Source: an uncultured Mailhella sp. (GTDB lineage: Bacteria; Desulfobacterota; Desulfovibrionia; Desulfovibrionales; Desulfovibrionaceae). Taken from it: DNA of 64,000 nt. The stretch spans positions 434,001 through 498,000 of the forward strand of contig NZ_OZ007001.1 of the NCBI RefSeq assembly GCF_963931295.1, read 5' to 3'. Below are positions 63,516-64,000 of the stretch, in pieces (positions within the stretch are counted from its first letter, which is position 1; each line of letters starts with the position of its first letter). Under the pieces are notes generated by a model that was given only the letters and a program-made list of their open reading frames with translations, ran no database searches and had not been told where the DNA came from. Both the position numbers and the translations under genes were made by a program.

Positions 63516-63534
63516 AGAGGAAGAAAGGCAGGAA

Positions 63535-63650
63535 AGGCATGCGGGGGAAATAATTCCCCCCGCGCCCCCCTGTTTCTGCCTCCCGGCTTCGCCGGTTCGG
63601 CAGGACGGGGTGAACAGGAAGATTATGCCCGAGGCTATGGAAGGGCGAGC
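63535..63650. repeat. Partial, inverted copy of the intergenic repeat
   Basis: Reverse complement of the 3' half of the units at 53028-53090 and 60833-60920 (AAATAATTCCCCCCGCGCCCC, then GCCTCCCGGCTTCGCCGG). It lies 20 bases after the UvrA-like gene, so that gene is bracketed by oppositely oriented repeats. Confidence 0.85.
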
Positions 63651-64000
63651 GTTCGGAAACGCAGCGCCTGCGAGGGGTGGTGCGCTTGGCTGGGCTCTGT
63701 TCGGTCTGCGGATGCAGTGCAGGTGTGTCCTGTCGGACCCACCTGCGGTGGCCGACTCCTGTCCGGCCTTCGCCGGACAGTCGTGTCAAAGGATGGGATT
63801 TCCAGATGTGGAGGGAGAAGGAATACCGAAGGCAGAGCGGCAAATACAGCCTGAAAAGTATTCTCTCAACGCCCTCATCACGGGCGATATGGGAAGTCTG
63901 TCAGATTTTTTGGAGGAAACACCGAGGTCAGTGCCACAGGTAAACCCGAACTCGTTTTTCAACGCTCTGGGGCCCGCGACCTGTCTTTGGACGGTCGCGC
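63651..64000. other. Right window edge, no gene recognised
   Basis: About 350 bases. A dyad TCCGGCCTTCGCCGGA at about 63762-63778 is the only structure noticed. A gene may begin beyond the edge. Confidence 0.4.

Overview
The window looks like chromosomal DNA of a GC-rich sulfate- or sulfite-respiring member of the Desulfovibrionaceae. The main reason is a complete four-gene Qrc-type respiratory module (multihaem cytochrome c, Tat-exported molybdopterin-family subunit, four-cluster ferredoxin subunit, NrfD-like membrane subunit; 54.8-59.5 kb). The two TRAP/enoate-reductase catabolic blocks and the GC-rich backbone fit this. Genus is inference.

Layout. 0-5.6 kb: early region of a temperate phage or phage-like element, cut by the left window edge. 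It has a leftward replication operon, an S24 (LexA/CI-type) repressor, and a rightward pair of genes (a Cas4/AddB-like protein with a damaged nuclease centre and an Ala-rich Cys-tailed protein). A 12-bp word shared by the repressor promoter and the rightward promoter ties these together as one regulon. 5.9-10.1 kb: rfbB, a metallo-beta-lactamase-fold hydrolase and long non-coding stretches. 10.2-25.8 kb: a segment bounded by remnants of a tRNA-Ser 3' end and of its terminators. It carries a sigma-54 activator and, divergently, a large catabolic operon with a textbook -24/-12 promoter (two enoate-reductase-type flavoenzymes, two unusual amidohydrolase-fold proteins, an SLC13-type permease, a TRAP transporter and an EthD-like protein). 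It ends in a broken CobT-like VWA gene coupled to a 30-residue hydrophobic peptide gene.

26.2-52.7 kb: an intact tRNA-Ser(UGA) island with a P4-type integrase beside the tRNA, AlpA, DUF927 helicase, a rolling-circle Rep, a ParB-like protein, and a six-gene operon (Ycf46-like AAA+ ATPase, DUF1257/Ycf35, DUF2997, an unknown, PD-(D/E)XK nuclease, ERF annealing protein). Its cargo includes an MsbA-like ABC exporter and a five-gene glycan operon whose first gene is a tyrosine recombinase that has lost most of its catalytic residues. Three IS5-family elements, two of them degenerate, and very AT-rich patches show repeated insertion. 52.7-64 kb: backbone with the YbjQ-family gene, the Qrc operon, a UvrA paralogue and several copies of a highly structured intergenic repeat.

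The parts most worth following up are the tandem tRNA-Ser island architecture, the dead-recombinase-led glycan operon, the Ycf46/Ycf35/DUF2997/nuclease/annealase module with its probable VWA and micropeptide partner, the two metal-ligand-free amidohydrolase-fold proteins in a sigma-54 operon, and the covarying nested-hairpin repeats. All family assignments come from reading motifs by eye; no database search was run.
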